From a virus: a stretch of DNA of 62,439 nt. Every line of letters starts with the position of its first letter. Positions within the stretch are counted from its first letter, which is position 1. Of the stretch, positions 41,407 through 50,050 are shown in pieces. The translations under genes were made by a program, and so were the position numbers. Location: IMG/VR virus record IMGVR_UViG_3300036801_000157, positions 1-62,439 of that record; one strand, given 5' to 3'. Under the pieces are notes generated by a model that was not told the origin of the DNA, did not search any database, and saw nothing but the letters and a program-made list of their open reading frames with translations.

Positions 41407-43233
41407 TCAACGCATCCTGCGCGCACGAATAAATCCAGTCGCGGTCGTAGTCGGCCCTAGCCCCACAAGATAAATCGTGGTGGCGACGTTGACGTTGAAA
41501 CGGCACACACCCGTCGGCATCGACATCGCCGCCTTGCCGAAATTCATCGAGAGATCATTCATGGCGCCGACGCCGGTCGCGAGCTGCGCCGCGGTCGGCA
41601 ACACGGCCGACGCATTGCTGATCGCAACGGCCATTCGCGTCGCGGCTGATGCTGGCGCGACGAAGCTCACCACACCGGAAACATCCCAATCGCCAGGACT
41701 CAGCAGAAGAGAGCCGATATTCGCAGCAATGCCGCTAGTGAGATTGACGGCCGTCGTAACCGAGGTCGAGAGAACCTCCCCAATTTTGCCAGCCGCCGCA
41801 TTGTCGGCCGCAATGGTGCCATTAGCAGCCGCCCGTGACGTATCGGTCGGATGGACATGATCGCCGCGCGACCATGCAGTTGCGACCCCAGTTGCAGCCG
41901 TCCCGTTCATGGTCGGGATGGCGTTCGAGGCGCCCGGCGTCAGCGGCACAAAAATCAAATTGTCGGTGCCTAACGTGGCCGTGTTATTCGGGTTTGCCGA
42001 AACCGCAACCGGACCAGGCGGGCCAGGAATGCCCTGCGCGCCGGATGTACCCTGTGTGCCGGCCACGCCCTGGGTGCCCTGTAGACCAGCTACGCCAGCC
42101 ACGCCGGCCGGCCCCTGTGGTCCCATTGGACCCATCGCGCCAGCGGCACCTTCTGGTCCCTGTAATCCTGCCGGTCCAGCAGCGCCCTGTTGCCCAATGA
42201 CCCGAACACCGAACAACACATTCGGCTTGTTGCCGCTAAGCGGCGTCGTCCCCTGCTTGACGAACGTCACTGCGAAAGAAACATAGGTGGTATTGTCGAC
42301 TGGCGGTCCGTTCAGCGTATAGACGGCATAGCAAGTCGAGTCGTTCGCCGCCTGGACGAAAACCTCGTCCCCTGCATTCGCCAAAAGCAATTGCAAGCGC
42401 TCGTCGACACCGTTCTGGTCAAGCGAGGCCACCCAGATTTGCGTGTTGCTCGGAGCATCCGCCCCATCAGTGCGGATCATTCCGTTGCCAGGCGGCGGCG
42501 TGGCAGCCGAGGCATACGCCCATGGCCACAAGCTGGTCGACGTGCCCGGCGAGCCCTGCGGTCCTTGTGGCCCGATTACGCCGGGATCACCTTGAGGCCC
42601 CGGCATGCCCTGTAGCCCGCTCGTACCGTCCTGGCCGGCGGCACCAGCCGGTCCTTGATCTCCTTGAAGCCCTTGGGGGCCTTCTAATCCCTGTGGCCCC
42701 TCAGCCCCGTCTTGCCCGGCCGGCCCTTGTGGACCTTGAGAGCCCTGGGGCCCGAGGTCGCCTTGCGGACCTGGAACACCCGGCGCGCCGTCAACGCCGG
42801 CAACGCCCGGCGGACCGACGGGCCCAGCCGGCCCTGGATCACCTTGTGGACCGGCCGGCCCAGGTGGCCCGACGCCACCAGCGCTGCCTACCGCGGTCCA
42901 ATCCGCATTCTGGCGCCCGTAAATCGTGCCGTCCGTCGGCGCCTCGGCAATGCCGCCACCGCCATCGGTCGGCACCGTCGGACTGCTGCCATCCTGCGAA
43001 AACACCGCATCCGCGCGCCCGCGCATGAGGACGCCTTCATTGATCAGTGCCTGCTGGAACGAAGCCATGATCGGGTCGTCGAGGTCGACCCAATTGAGCG
43101 CTATCGCTTGATCCCAGCGCCGCATGATGTTGCCGCCGACAAACTGCACGCCGCGCATGCGATGACGGAACAACGAAAATTCAGCGTCGGTGAACCTGCT
43201 CGTCCAATCCGTGAATGTGAGGTATGCTCCCAT
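41407..43233 (-). CDS. Collagen-like fibre protein
   Basis: 608 residues from ATG 43233 with GGAG five bases upstream. Residues about 120-230 and 350-410 are Gly-x-y triplets rich in Pro/Gln/Asp ([11 protein letters not shown]-like), which form collagen triple helices. Between them is a compact beta domain of about 110 residues ([10 protein letters not shown]). The C-terminus has [10 protein letters not shown], a fibre motif, then a beta-rich tip. The N-terminus lacks a signal peptide. It sits between terminase and portal, an unusual place for a fibre. Confidence 0.85.
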   Translation of the reverse strand: MGAYLTFTDWTSRFTDAEFSLFRHRMRGVQFVGGNIMRRWDQAIALNWVDLDDPIMASFQQALINEGVLMRGRADAVFSQDGSSPTVPTDGGGGIAEAPTDGTIYGRQNADWTAVGSAGGVGPPGPAGPQGDPGPAGPVGPPGVAGVDGAPGVPGPQGDLGPQGSQGPQGPAGQDGAEGPQGLEGPQGLQGDQGPAGAAGQDGTSGLQGMPGPQGDPGVIGPQGPQGSPGTSTSLWPWAYASAATPPPGNGMIRTDGADAPSNTQIWVASLDQNGVDERLQLLLANAGDEVFVQAANDSTCYAVYTLNGPPVDNTTYVSFAVTFVKQGTTPLSGNKPNVLFGVRVIGQQGAAGPAGLQGPEGAAGAMGPMGPQGPAGVAGVAGLQGTQGVAGTQGTSGAQGIPGPPGPVAVSANPNNTATLGTDNLIFVPLTPGASNAIPTMNGTAATGVATAWSRGDHVHPTDTSRAAANGTIAADNAAAGKIGEVLSTSVTTAVNLTSGIAANIGSLLLSPGDWDVSGVVSFVAPASAATRMAVAISNASAVLPTAAQLATGVGAMNDLSMNFGKAAMSMPTGVCRFNVNVATTIYLVGLGPTTTATGFIRARRMR

Positions 43234-43244
43234 TGTTCTCCAGC

Positions 43245-45587
43245 TCAATCCGCTCCAATCCAGCCAAGATCGAGATCGTAATTGCGAGCGCGATCATCGA
43301 AGCATTTCCATGCAAGACCAAGGGCCATACAGCAATCGTCAAAAAGTCCAGGAGGAGCCGCATAGCGAATACCAAGGCGAGTCCATTCGTATTCCATGGA
43401 TAGCAGCTCGATGCTGATCGGCCCCTCGGGAAACCGCACCTTGCGCTCGTGGATCGCCAACCCGAGCCCTTCCATCAGCCCCTGCTTGGACGCCTGCGTG
43501 AACCTGAAACCTTCGAGCCGCGGACAACTCAGCTCGATCACCTCGGCGCGGTTCGATCCGCTGCGCACCGGCAGCTTGATGGCTTCGACTATCGGATCAC
43601 CGACACCAGTCTCATCCACCAAAGCAGGCGTGTTGCCCACGTATTTCTTGATAATGTCCACTGTGACATGCCAAGGCCGCTGGAAGCGCAACGCTTCGCA
43701 GACGTGGCCATCCTCATCAAGGCCGATGCCGACCGTATAATCCACCTTTCTCGCCAGGTCCCAGCCCCATGCCACCGCGGGCCGCTCGCTCAATGGCGCA
43801 AAACATGCCCTGATATGCTGGGCACCGAACGGATTGCCCTCGTCGTCGCTCGGCTCGGCGAGATAAAGCTCCTTGAAGACATGCTCTGGCAGCATCGCCT
43901 TCGCCGATCTGATCTCCTCATCTGCGAGCACGCCAGCAGCAACCGCATCCCATGCCGTTATCTTGTGGTAACCGAAATTCGGCATGCCTTGCTCGGCCAA
44001 ACGCGCCAATTGGAAAAACCAGTTTTGGCGTCCCTTGACATTTCCGATTATGCGGATCGGACCGCGCGTCGCCGTCAGTGTCGAGCGGATGGCATGAAAT
44101 GCCTCTTCACGACATCTGCTCGCTTCGTCCACTACGCAGGCATAGACATCTTCACCGTAAAGTGAATTACCAGACCAGCAAGGCTTTCCGTTGCGCCTGA
44201 CAAGAATGCATGTATTCGGAACCGAAACACAATGCACCGTACCATCATATGAGCGGCCCTCATAAAATGGACCGGCCTTCGTTGAACTAAGACATCGCGA
44301 TGTCAATTCCGAAAACATAACTCGATAGAGTGGAGCGCGCTGCATAATGTCGCGTCCATCCTTCAATTTGCCGGATGACATCTCCGGATTTGGATGTTTG
44401 ACGCCGATAATCGCGCTATAGCCGCACTTGAGAGCGATTTCCTGAATATCGTCCGCTAGCCGTTTACTAGCTGTCCAGATGACTTCAATATGCCCACGAC
44501 GGATGCAACCATCACCCATGGCGAGCCACACCAGCAATGTGCGCAGCTTATCCGGTGGAAGCTGCTTCACTGCACATGGAATATATTTTTTATATTTGTC
44601 GCCCAACACAACAAGATAAGACCAAAGTTCCTTGTCCCATATTTTTAATCCGGCCGAATATTCTTTCGTCTTGTGCCCTAATCTTGCAAGCACTTCGCCA
44701 AACGCTTCTCGAACTTCGCCCTTCTCGCCACCCTTGATCCCAGCCGTTTGTGCAAAATGAATGCGATAACCGTTGCGCGCCACGAGCGCTGCAGCTTTCT
44801 CAATTGTGCTGGCATTGCCAAGAGCCGAACCTTCAGCCAAATAGAAACCTAAAAATGCGCAAAAATCATGCGTCATGACATCGTTGTCAAAGCCATCCCA
44901 TCGAGAGTGCATTGGAATCGTATCATACGCCTTTAGCTCACTCGCTGGCACCCACATTTCAACTGATCTCGGCTTGGCACGCCTACCTGGACCGAGCCGA
45001 GATGCTCCACGCTTGCGCTGCACAATCTGCCGATGATTTGGTGTCACCAACAAATCGATCTTGTTCGCCCGAATGGCGACCATTTCGCCATTATAAGGCT
45101 GATGAATGATACGCGTTGGTCGTTGCCATTCAGCCACCCCACCAGGTGATCGCGTCATCACATCGTCCGTAGTGAGAACATCTGCAAAATACTTCCACCC
45201 ATCCAGAGTAAGCACCTCTGTCTCACTGTCATAACAGTCAGGCCGATCAGAGCCGCGAAATGCAATCACCGCGCCATTGATCATAGTCAGCGTATGATCG
45301 GTAAGGTGGGTGGTGAAAACCGATCTCCCATCCTGATCGAGAAAATGCTGACGCATCCGATTGAAGGCAATGCGAGCCTGCAATGTGACCGGCGCAACCC
45401 ACCAAAAATTCTGTCCTGGCCCGCCCTTGAGCGCCTGCTCGTACAGCCAAATGATGGCGCTCACCGTCTTGCCAGATTTAGCGCTCGCCTCGATCAGCGA
45501 AATGCGCGCCGGATCGAACATGGCCGCGCGCTGCTTTTCATACAGCGGCGGCCGCTTGTAGATGATCTCGTGCGCCTGCTCGCTCAT
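43245..45587 (-). CDS. Terminase large subunit interrupted by an intein
   Basis: 780 residues; removing residues 118-474 leaves 423, a normal terminase size. Walker A: Glu-Ala-Ser-Ala-Lys-Ser-Gly-Lys-Thr (33-41). Walker B: Cys-Val-Val-Asp-Glu-Ala (C-extein). Nuclease acidic residues: Trp-Gly-Trp-Asp-Leu-Ala, Val-Asp-Glu-Thr-Gly-Val-Gly-Asp and Phe-Asp-Asp-Cys. It is the motor that packages and cuts phage DNA. Start overlaps the preceding small gene by ATGA. Without splicing, the ATPase motifs would be separated by 357 residues. Confidence 0.92.
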   Translation of the reverse strand: MSEQAHEIIYKRPPLYEKQRAAMFDPARISLIEASAKSGKTVSAIIWLYEQALKGGPGQNFWWVAPVTLQARIAFNRMRQHFLDQDGRSVFTTHLTDHTLTMINGAVIAFRGSDRPDCYDSETEVLTLDGWKYFADVLTTDDVMTRSPGGVAEWQRPTRIIHQPYNGEMVAIRANKIDLLVTPNHRQIVQRKRGASRLGPGRRAKPRSVEMWVPASELKAYDTIPMHSRWDGFDNDVMTHDFCAFLGFYLAEGSALGNASTIEKAAALVARNGYRIHFAQTAGIKGGEKGEVREAFGEVLARLGHKTKEYSAGLKIWDKELWSYLVVLGDKYKKYIPCAVKQLPPDKLRTLLVWLAMGDGCIRRGHIEVIWTASKRLADDIQEIALKCGYSAIIGVKHPNPEMSSGKLKDGRDIMQRAPLYRVMFSELTSRCLSSTKAGPFYEGRSYDGTVHCVSVPNTCILVRRNGKPCWSGNSLYGEDVYACVVDEASRCREEAFHAIRSTLTATRGPIRIIGNVKGRQNWFFQLARLAEQGMPNFGYHKITAWDAVAAGVLADEEIRSAKAMLPEHVFKELYLAEPSDDEGNPFGAQHIRACFAPLSERPAVAWGWDLARKVDYTVGIGLDEDGHVCEALRFQRPWHVTVDIIKKYVGNTPALVDETGVGDPIVEAIKLPVRSGSNRAEVIELSCPRLEGFRFTQASKQGLMEGLGLAIHERKVRFPEGPISIELLSMEYEWTRLGIRYAAPPGLFDDCCMALGLAWKCFDDRARNYDLDLGWIGAD
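44166..45236 (-). mobile_element. Intein with LAGLIDADG endonuclease in the terminase
   Basis: 357 residues. Starts at Cys118 ([10 protein letters not shown], block A), has block B (Val-Thr-Pro-Asn-His), two LAGLIDADG helices (Phe-Leu-Gly-Phe-Tyr-Leu-Ala-Glu-Gly and Leu-Val-Trp-Leu-Ala-Met-Gly-Asp-Gly), block F (Val-Ser-Val-Pro-Asn-Thr-Cys) and ends Gly-Asn before Ser475. The penultimate residue is Gly instead of the usual His. Insertion between Gly-Ser-Asp-Arg-Pro-Asp and Ser-Leu-Tyr-Gly is a conserved terminase site. Confidence 0.9.
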
Positions 45588-45760
45588 GGCTTGCCATGGC
45601 GGCGCACCCAGCGCCGATCCGGCGACGGCACTTCACGCCCGATGCGGAAAACGGCATGACGTAGATGATGCGAGAGCGAGTGCCACAATTTCTCGTCGTC
45701 ACGCTGCTGGTGGCGCAGACGCTCAAAATCATCCAAGGCGTGCGTGCGCTTGCTGGACAT
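45584..45760 (-). CDS. 58-residue protein upstream of the terminase
   Basis: ATG 45760 to a TGA overlapping the terminase ATG. Very rich in His/Arg (Leu-Trp-His-Ser-Leu-Ser-His-His-Leu-Arg-His). An in-frame stop lies two codons before the ATG. The tight coupling argues for translation. Function unknown; possibly a terminase partner. Confidence 0.55.
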   Translation of the reverse strand: MSSKRTHALDDFERLRHQQRDDEKLWHSLSHHLRHAVFRIGREVPSPDRRWVRRHGKP

Positions 45761-45795
45761 TGGTGGTCATTCACAGCCTGCCATCGATCTCATGT

Positions 45796-46191
45796 TCATT
45801 GCAATTTCTTCCTGAAATAATTCACTGCGTCCCCGATCATGCGCGGCGTTGTCACGATTTCGGTGGCGTCATCCATGACGGCAAGCGCACATTCCTGGCA
45901 CAGCTTGCGTCCAGCCGGAGCATGCGGACGAAACTGCACCCGATGTCCGCAATCGCTGCATTTCCCCGTCGCATTGTCCGGCAGCAGCAATGGCGTAGTG
46001 ATCCGAGCGCAAACAACCACCAATTCGTCATCGTCAATCATTTTTGGCGTTTCGATCCAATGCTGATATGTCTCGCCGAGACATCGGCCCTTCCATGGAC
46101 AACGATCGCAGTCGCAACCCTTGCGAAACTGCCATTCGCATCCTGGCAATGGCCGTCTCGATGGCCGCATTGGAATCTTTGCATTGCTCAT
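45796..46191 (-). CDS. Small zinc-ribbon protein A
   Basis: 131 residues; start ATG 46191 in an ATGA overlap with the upstream zinc protein. Cys-Asp-Cys-Asp-Arg-Cys-Pro-Trp-Lys-Gly-Arg-Cys near residue 27, then Cys-Ser-Asp-Cys-Gly-His and Cys-Gln-Glu-Cys near 80-100 form paired Cys knuckles. The last 25 residues are helical. Role unknown; perhaps nucleic-acid binding. Confidence 0.7.
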   Translation of the reverse strand: MSNAKIPMRPSRRPLPGCEWQFRKGCDCDRCPWKGRCLGETYQHWIETPKMIDDDELVVVCARITTPLLLPDNATGKCSDCGHRVQFRPHAPAGRKLCQECALAVMDDATEIVTTPRMIGDAVNYFRKKLQ

Positions 46192-46706
46192 TTCTTGGCG
46201 TCTCGTTTCGCCAGCGCCGTCGCATAATCGCGGCCGAGCATGTCCGTGCCGCGCACGAAATCCTCGGGAAACAAGCCGCGATGGCAATGCGGACAAGCCG
46301 GGATCATGTTGCGATGGCGCCAAGCCTGATCGATCGCCTTGGCCGCCAGCGAGCGCACACTGAAACTCTCGGCTTCCTTCAACGCGATCTCGCGCTCATC
46401 CAAACGATGCAGCGCGCCGCTGTATTGACTCACGAGCTGCTCGAAAGCGTCGAACGCCTCGACATTCCTTTGGCAGTCCTTGCACCAGATGCGGCGCTTG
46501 ACATTATCGTACACGAGCGACCGGTGCAGGCACGAACCATGGTGCCGCCGCGTCCAGCCACGCGCAACCCGGAGATCGCCGATGTCGACCACGGTCACGC
46601 CACCGATAAAAGCCTGCTCCTCGATCGCAGGATCGCGCTCGCGCAGCGGACAGCCCGGCACTTGGCACGGCGCCGTGACCTCGGTGTGGCAATCAGGGCA
46701 TAACAT
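46188..46706 (-). CDS. Small zinc-ribbon protein B, probably leaderless
   Basis: 172 residues from ATG 46706. Met-Leu-Cys-Pro-Asp-Cys-His opens the first Cys pair, with Cys-Gln-Val-Pro-Gly-Cys later; Trp-Cys-Lys-Asp-Cys-Gln and Cys-Pro-His-Cys-His form others. The frame extends to 46751, but a perfect TATAAT ends six bases before this ATG. ATGA-coupled to protein A. Confidence 0.7.
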   Translation of the reverse strand: MLCPDCHTEVTAPCQVPGCPLRERDPAIEEQAFIGGVTVVDIGDLRVARGWTRRHHGSCLHRSLVYDNVKRRIWCKDCQRNVEAFDAFEQLVSQYSGALHRLDEREIALKEAESFSVRSLAAKAIDQAWRHRNMIPACPHCHRGLFPEDFVRGTDMLGRDYATALAKRDAKK

Positions 46707-46712
46707 TTGGCA

Positions 46713-46742
46713 ATTATAGCCAACACAAGCGCCGATCAGCAA
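46713..46742 (-). promoter_or_regulatory. Promoter giving a probable leaderless mRNA
   Basis: Minus strand TTGCTG (46737-46742), an 18-base spacer, and consensus TATAAT (46713-46718), followed by TGCCAA and then ATG. Transcription would begin at or one base before the start codon. TTGGC-N7-GCCAA encloses the -10. It would drive the zinc proteins and the terminase. Confidence 0.6.
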
Positions 46743-46743
46743 G

Positions 46744-46823
46744 GCCGGCACGCGGGACTCGGGGGAAAAGCGAGAAAGACCCCGATTTCGTCAGGGGACA
46801 GCCCTTTCACGCCGCGTGCCGGC
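46744..46823. other. Perfect 12-base inverted repeat forming an 80-base stem-loop
   Basis: GCCGGCACGCGG (46744-46755) and CCGCGTGCCGGC (46812-46823) pair perfectly. The 56 bases between contain a smaller CGGGG/CCCCG stem. It fills the gap between zinc protein B and the gene at 47095-46853, directly upstream of the -35. It could terminate the lysis transcript or act as a structured RNA; no T-tract follows. Confidence 0.6.
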
Positions 46824-46852
46824 TCGATCGCGTAGGCTGCCGAAAGCCCAAA

Positions 46853-47095
46853 TCAACGCGCCCGCGATCGAGTGCTCATGCGGGTCAGCTCCCGCTGCTG
46901 CCGCATCACCTCGTTCTGCCGCTCGATCCGCTCGACCGCAAGCCGATCCTGCGCGATGCGCTCCGCAAAACGATCCTGCTGAGCTTTCGCCAAAGCGTCG
47001 CCATTGCTCATCAGCGCCAGCCCGCGCACCCTGTGCCACGCCTCTTTGATCGCCGCACGCCGCTCAGCACACCCGCAAGGCATTGCACAATCCAT
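46853..47095 (-). CDS. Coiled-coil protein of the lysis region
   Basis: 80 residues from ATG 47095 (ATG 47083 is an alternative). Cys-rich start (Cys-Gly-Cys-Ala-Glu-Arg-Arg), then a long Gln/Arg/Glu helix (Arg-Ile-Glu-Arg-Gln-Asn-Glu-Val-Met-Arg-Gln-Gln). No membrane segment or signal peptide. Position near the lysin suggests a spanin- or tail-like accessory, but this is unsupported. Confidence 0.55.
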   Translation of the reverse strand: MDCAMPCGCAERRAAIKEAWHRVRGLALMSNGDALAKAQQDRFAERIAQDRLAVERIERQNEVMRQQRELTRMSTRSRAR

Positions 47096-47115
47096 CCAAT
47101 TTGATTAAATTCTTC

Positions 47116-47220
47116 AAGCCGAACCGCACCCACCCGGTCCGCCGCAAGCCCGTCCCTTCCTGACCTCACTTCTCCGATCTGCCGCACGCCACACCGCCCC
47201 ACACCATCCCATCACTCAGC
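47116..47220 (-). repeat. Pentamer tract T5: about 20 units
   Basis: Plus strand reads as AAGCC, GAACC, GCACC, CACCC, GGTCC, GCCGC, AAGCC, CGTCC, CTTCC, TGACC and so on, with unbroken phase. It lies in the gap between the 28-residue membrane gene and the gene at 47095. No leader hairpins are present. Confidence 0.75.
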
Positions 47221-47302
47221 CCCATATTGCGTAGGCGATGATCATTGCTATCACCACCAGAAACGCCAACAGAAGCCAACTGTCAGCAGGATCGATCCTC
47301 AT
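47216..47302 (-). CDS. 28-residue membrane peptide
   Basis: Start overlaps the end of the upstream gene. Met-Arg-Ile-Asp-Pro-Ala-Asp-Ser-Trp, then one hydrophobic helix (Leu-Leu-Leu-Ala-Phe-Leu-Val-Val-Ile-Ala-Met) to the end. Near the lysin and similar in plan to tiny phage lysis peptides. Translation is not certain. Confidence 0.4.
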   Translation of the reverse strand: MRIDPADSWLLLAFLVVIAMIIAYAIWG

Positions 47303-47468
47303 GTCTTTTATCTTCTATCGCGACCAGCGCCATCCGCAGCAGCAACTCGACGCTCTCGGCCAGCCAGCGCTGCGTGGCCGTGAATTGATCGTGCTTCATC
47401 TCCTCGATCTCGCGTTTGCGCTTCAACAACGCAATCACCTGCCGCTCGGCGACCATTGGAGCCATCAT
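47283..47468 (-). CDS. Small helical lysis-region protein
   Basis: 61 residues from ATG 47468, in an ATGA overlap with the previous gene. Ile-Ala-Leu-Leu-Lys-Arg-Lys-Arg-Glu-Ile-Glu-Glu-Met-Lys-His, then Trp-Leu-Ala-Glu-Ser-Val-Glu-Leu-Leu-Leu-Arg; amphipathic helices. Unknown function. Confidence 0.6.
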   Translation of the reverse strand: MMAPMVAERQVIALLKRKREIEEMKHDQFTATQRWLAESVELLLRMALVAIEDKRHEDRSC

Positions 47469-47665
47469 TCCCAATATCTGTGTTGGTTATTCGCTTGCCA
47501 ACGATATAATTGCTGCTTCCAGCCCAATCTAGCCGCCACCTTCCGCCACAGCGGCGCAGCCTCGGCGCAACGCCTGATGGAAGCGGCATGCAAAGCGTTG
47601 TGCATCTTGATGCGGTCGAGAAACGGCGTCTCGCCTTTCAGATGCTCGCCGACGGAGCCCATCAT
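47465..47665 (-). CDS. Small protein coupled to the lysin
   Basis: 66 residues. ATG overlaps the lysin stop (ATGA). Rich in Trp/His/Arg (Leu-Trp-Arg-Lys-Val-Ala-Ala-Arg-Leu-Gly-Trp-Lys), with a Tyr-Arg-Trp-Gln end. No family recognised. Confidence 0.6.
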   Translation of the reverse strand: MMGSVGEHLKGETPFLDRIKMHNALHAASIRRCAEAAPLWRKVAARLGWKQQLYRWQANNQHRYWE

Positions 47666-49257
47666 GCCACCGCAGGCATTTTCTCGACGTAATCCTGCAC
47701 GCCCTGGAGCATCTCATCCGCCTCGGAACGCAACTCCACCTCGCCTCTCACGATCGGGCCGTAATGGTTGGCGAGATTGCGTAGCGTAAGACCATGCGTT
47801 TCCACCGCAAAAGCCGGGCATTCCTTGCACAGCTTCTGAAACGCATAACCTTGGCCACTTCCATAACAGCCCCATTCATCGTCCGTGCAGTTGACACCAT
47901 CGTCGAACACCGTGAGATAGCAGGTCGCTACGTTCCGCGGATTTGAATATTCCGCCATGAGATTGCTGAACTCGGGATCGCTTGCGCCGTGAGCGTTCCA
48001 ACTCGTTTGAAAAAGACCGGCCTCGGCCGTATCGCTCGAAACATTGGTGGCCGACAAGTCCCGACCTTCGCAGTGCCGCCCGCTGCTCTCTCTCATCCCG
48101 CTTCCGATCATTAAAGCATACAGATGGCGCAACGTATCAACCCCCGCCGCCTCGTTGCTCATTCCCATCGCGTCGAACTTGCTGCGATAGATATTGAGCG
48201 CATCCTTGTCCGAGCCAGTCCGCGCCTTCGACATTTCGACCGCCGCGCGGTGCCCGAGCTGTAACTTGCGATATGTCTGGGCGAACGCCAGCGCCATGCC
48301 TTCCGTGAATCCTGGCGGCGCAACCCCACGATCCTTCCAAGAATACTCCGCGATCTCGCTCGCGTCGGCGATGGCGCAAATCGCCTCGATGTCCCGTTCG
48401 CTAAGCGCATGCGGCGGAGGCGGCAATGGTGGCTTGCTGTCATACAAAGCCGCCCATGTCTCCTCACCGCAGATGCCATCGGCGGCAAGCCCGCGCGTCG
48501 CCTGATAATTCATGACGGCAGTCTCGGTCTTATTTCCGAAGTCGCCGTCGTCATTTAGATTCGGCGCAAGCTCGGTGAGATTGAGTAGATACTGCAAATC
48601 CTCCACATCACGGCCCTCGTCGCCATTGCCTAGCACAGGCCGCTGCTCCAACGGCACTTCAAGCGGATCACCGACCCACGGCGGCCGCTCCGGCGGCACC
48701 GGCACGTCGATCGGCGGCTGCTCGGGCGGCTTCTCGAGTGCCTTGCCGGCGATCGACGCCGCTATGGCGTGGCAGATGGCTTCGAAGTGCTGGCGATATA
48801 AGTTGCAATCGGACGACGAATCGCAGAAAAACGTTTCGATCAAAATTGCTGGCTTGGCCGTGTTGTTCAGAAAGTACAGCCCATTTTTCTTTGCCCCACG
48901 ATTGGTGAAGCCACCCGCATCGGCAATCGCCAACGACACCTTGGCTGCGAGATCAGCCTGTGTCGCATACCAAACTTCAGTGCCGTGCGCGCCAGGAGTT
49001 GCATTTAGGTGCACACTGCAGTCGAGATCGCGCGTCTGCTTATTATGCCAGCCCACAATTGTTTTTAAATTAGTATCCTGATCATGGCTCGTGTTGTCGT
49101 GAAACTTTACCGTCGGCACCCCGCCATCATTGAGAATTTGCGTGACCCGATCGACTATCTTGCGCACCTCGTCGACTTCGTCGCATTGCGGTGGCACCGG
49201 CGAGCCCGCAGCGCCTCTGATATATTTTCCATGACCCGACGAGATCGCCAACTTCAT
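47662..49257 (-). CDS. Endolysin: amidase, peptidoglycan-binding and lysozyme-like domains
   Basis: 531 residues. Residues 1-180: Amidase_3-type N-acetylmuramoyl-L-alanine amidase (Ile-Ser-Ser-Gly-His-Gly, Cys-Ser-Val-His-Leu-Asn-Ala, Ile-Leu-Ile-Glu-Thr-Phe-Phe). Residues about 205-275: PG-binding_1 repeat (Asp-Val-Glu-Asp-Leu-Gln-Tyr-Leu-Leu, Gly-Asp-Phe-Gly-Asn-Lys-Thr-Glu, Gly-Glu-Glu-Thr-Trp). Residues 375-460 read Gly-Met-Arg-Glu-Ser-Ser-Gly and Glu-Ala-Gly-Leu-Phe-Gln-Thr-Ser, a lysozyme/transglycosylase-like active site with Glu. It has Cys but no signal peptide, so it needs a holin. GGAG precedes the ATG; stop and start are ATGA-coupled to neighbours. Confidence 0.88.
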   Translation of the reverse strand: MKLAISSGHGKYIRGAAGSPVPPQCDEVDEVRKIVDRVTQILNDGGVPTVKFHDNTSHDQDTNLKTIVGWHNKQTRDLDCSVHLNATPGAHGTEVWYATQADLAAKVSLAIADAGGFTNRGAKKNGLYFLNNTAKPAILIETFFCDSSSDCNLYRQHFEAICHAIAASIAGKALEKPPEQPPIDVPVPPERPPWVGDPLEVPLEQRPVLGNGDEGRDVEDLQYLLNLTELAPNLNDDGDFGNKTETAVMNYQATRGLAADGICGEETWAALYDSKPPLPPPPHALSERDIEAICAIADASEIAEYSWKDRGVAPPGFTEGMALAFAQTYRKLQLGHRAAVEMSKARTGSDKDALNIYRSKFDAMGMSNEAAGVDTLRHLYALMIGSGMRESSGRHCEGRDLSATNVSSDTAEAGLFQTSWNAHGASDPEFSNLMAEYSNPRNVATCYLTVFDDGVNCTDDEWGCYGSGQGYAFQKLCKECPAFAVETHGLTLRNLANHYGPIVRGEVELRSEADEMLQGVQDYVEKMPAVA

Positions 49258-49814
49258 TTTCGGTCTCCATCCGGTAGATAAAATTCACCCTGAAATCCGC
49301 GCGCAATAGCCTCATAAGCCGCTGCCGCATCTTCTGCTGTGCCAAAACACCCGATGTGCTGGTAGCGACCATCTATGCTAATTCGCGCCGACCATCTTGT
49401 GCCAGACGGATGAACGCCACGGAACCCAGACTTGTTGTCGTTTCTAATCCGCATATTCCATTTCTGCTGAAGATGACTAGCAGGCCGCAGATTAACCCAC
49501 CGATTGTTATCTCCATCACCATGCTTGTGATCAAGCGTCTCCGGCGGCTCCTCGCCTGTCATCCACTTGTAGATCACGCGATGCTCCTGATAGCTGCTTT
49601 TTTCGATCAGAACCCGGCGATGCCCAGTGCCTTTCACATTACCAGCACGAGCGCCAGCATTGTTCGCGTTCCAGACCGCCCATCCTTTGTATGTGGCGAA
49701 GCGATGTCTTGCTCGCGGTTTCCATATCAACCAACCGGTCTCAGGATCGTAGTCTAGATATTCGCGCAGCAGCTCGACAGGCGGCAGAATTTTGATAGCC
49801 TTCGCCTTAGACAT
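49254..49814 (-). CDS. HNH-AP2 homing endonuclease upstream of the lysin
   Basis: 186 residues from ATG 49814 (GGAGGT six bases upstream). HNH core: Glu-Thr-Leu-Asp-His-Lys-His-Gly-Asp, then Asn-Leu-Arg-Pro-Ala-Ser. AP2: Ser-Gly-Phe-Arg-Gly-Val-His, Trp-Ser-Ala-Arg-Ile, Gly-Cys-Phe-Gly-Thr-Ala-Glu-Asp-Ala-Ala. Same length and plan as the gene at 22849. Its stop forms an ATGA overlap with the lysin start, so it has become part of the lysis operon. Confidence 0.88.
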   Translation of the reverse strand: MSKAKAIKILPPVELLREYLDYDPETGWLIWKPRARHRFATYKGWAVWNANNAGARAGNVKGTGHRRVLIEKSSYQEHRVIYKWMTGEEPPETLDHKHGDGDNNRWVNLRPASHLQQKWNMRIRNDNKSGFRGVHPSGTRWSARISIDGRYQHIGCFGTAEDAAAAYEAIARGFQGEFYLPDGDRK

Positions 49815-49885
49815 CGAAGCACCTCCGTTGCTTTGGTGTTCAGAGATGTCGCTTCCGTGCAAGGAAACGGCATCTCGCCTTCAAC

Positions 49886-50050
49886 TCAAGGCGGCGTCAT
49901 CGCCCATGCGATCAACGCGAACATAGCCGCCGTCGCCACCACCACGATCGAGGCCTGAACGCGAATGTCTTGATCGATGCTCGGCGCCACCATGACAGCG
50001 CAGATCACAGCAGCCACCGCGATAGCCAAAGCAACGATCACGCCACGCAT
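49886..50050 (-). CDS. Holin candidate, two membrane helices
   Basis: 54 residues. ATG 50050 overlaps the stop of the Acb2-like gene (TGATG). Two hydrophobic helices (Val-Ile-Val-Ala-Leu-Ala-Ile-Ala-Val-Ala-Ala-Val and Ser-Ile-Val-Val-Val-Ala-Thr-Ala-Ala-Met-Phe) joined by a charged loop (Pro-Ser-Ile-Asp-Gln-Asp). Size and topology fit a class II holin, and the lysin gene follows once the inserted HNH gene is ignored. Sequence family not identified. Confidence 0.6.
   Translation of the reverse strand: MRGVIVALAIAVAAVICAVMVAPSIDQDIRVQASIVVVATAAMFALIAWAMTPP

Noticed and set aside
41407-43233. Collagen-like Gly-x-y runs as a sign of eukaryotic DNA
   Set aside because: Collagen-like fibres are common in phages, and the flanking beta domains and fibre motifs are phage-type.
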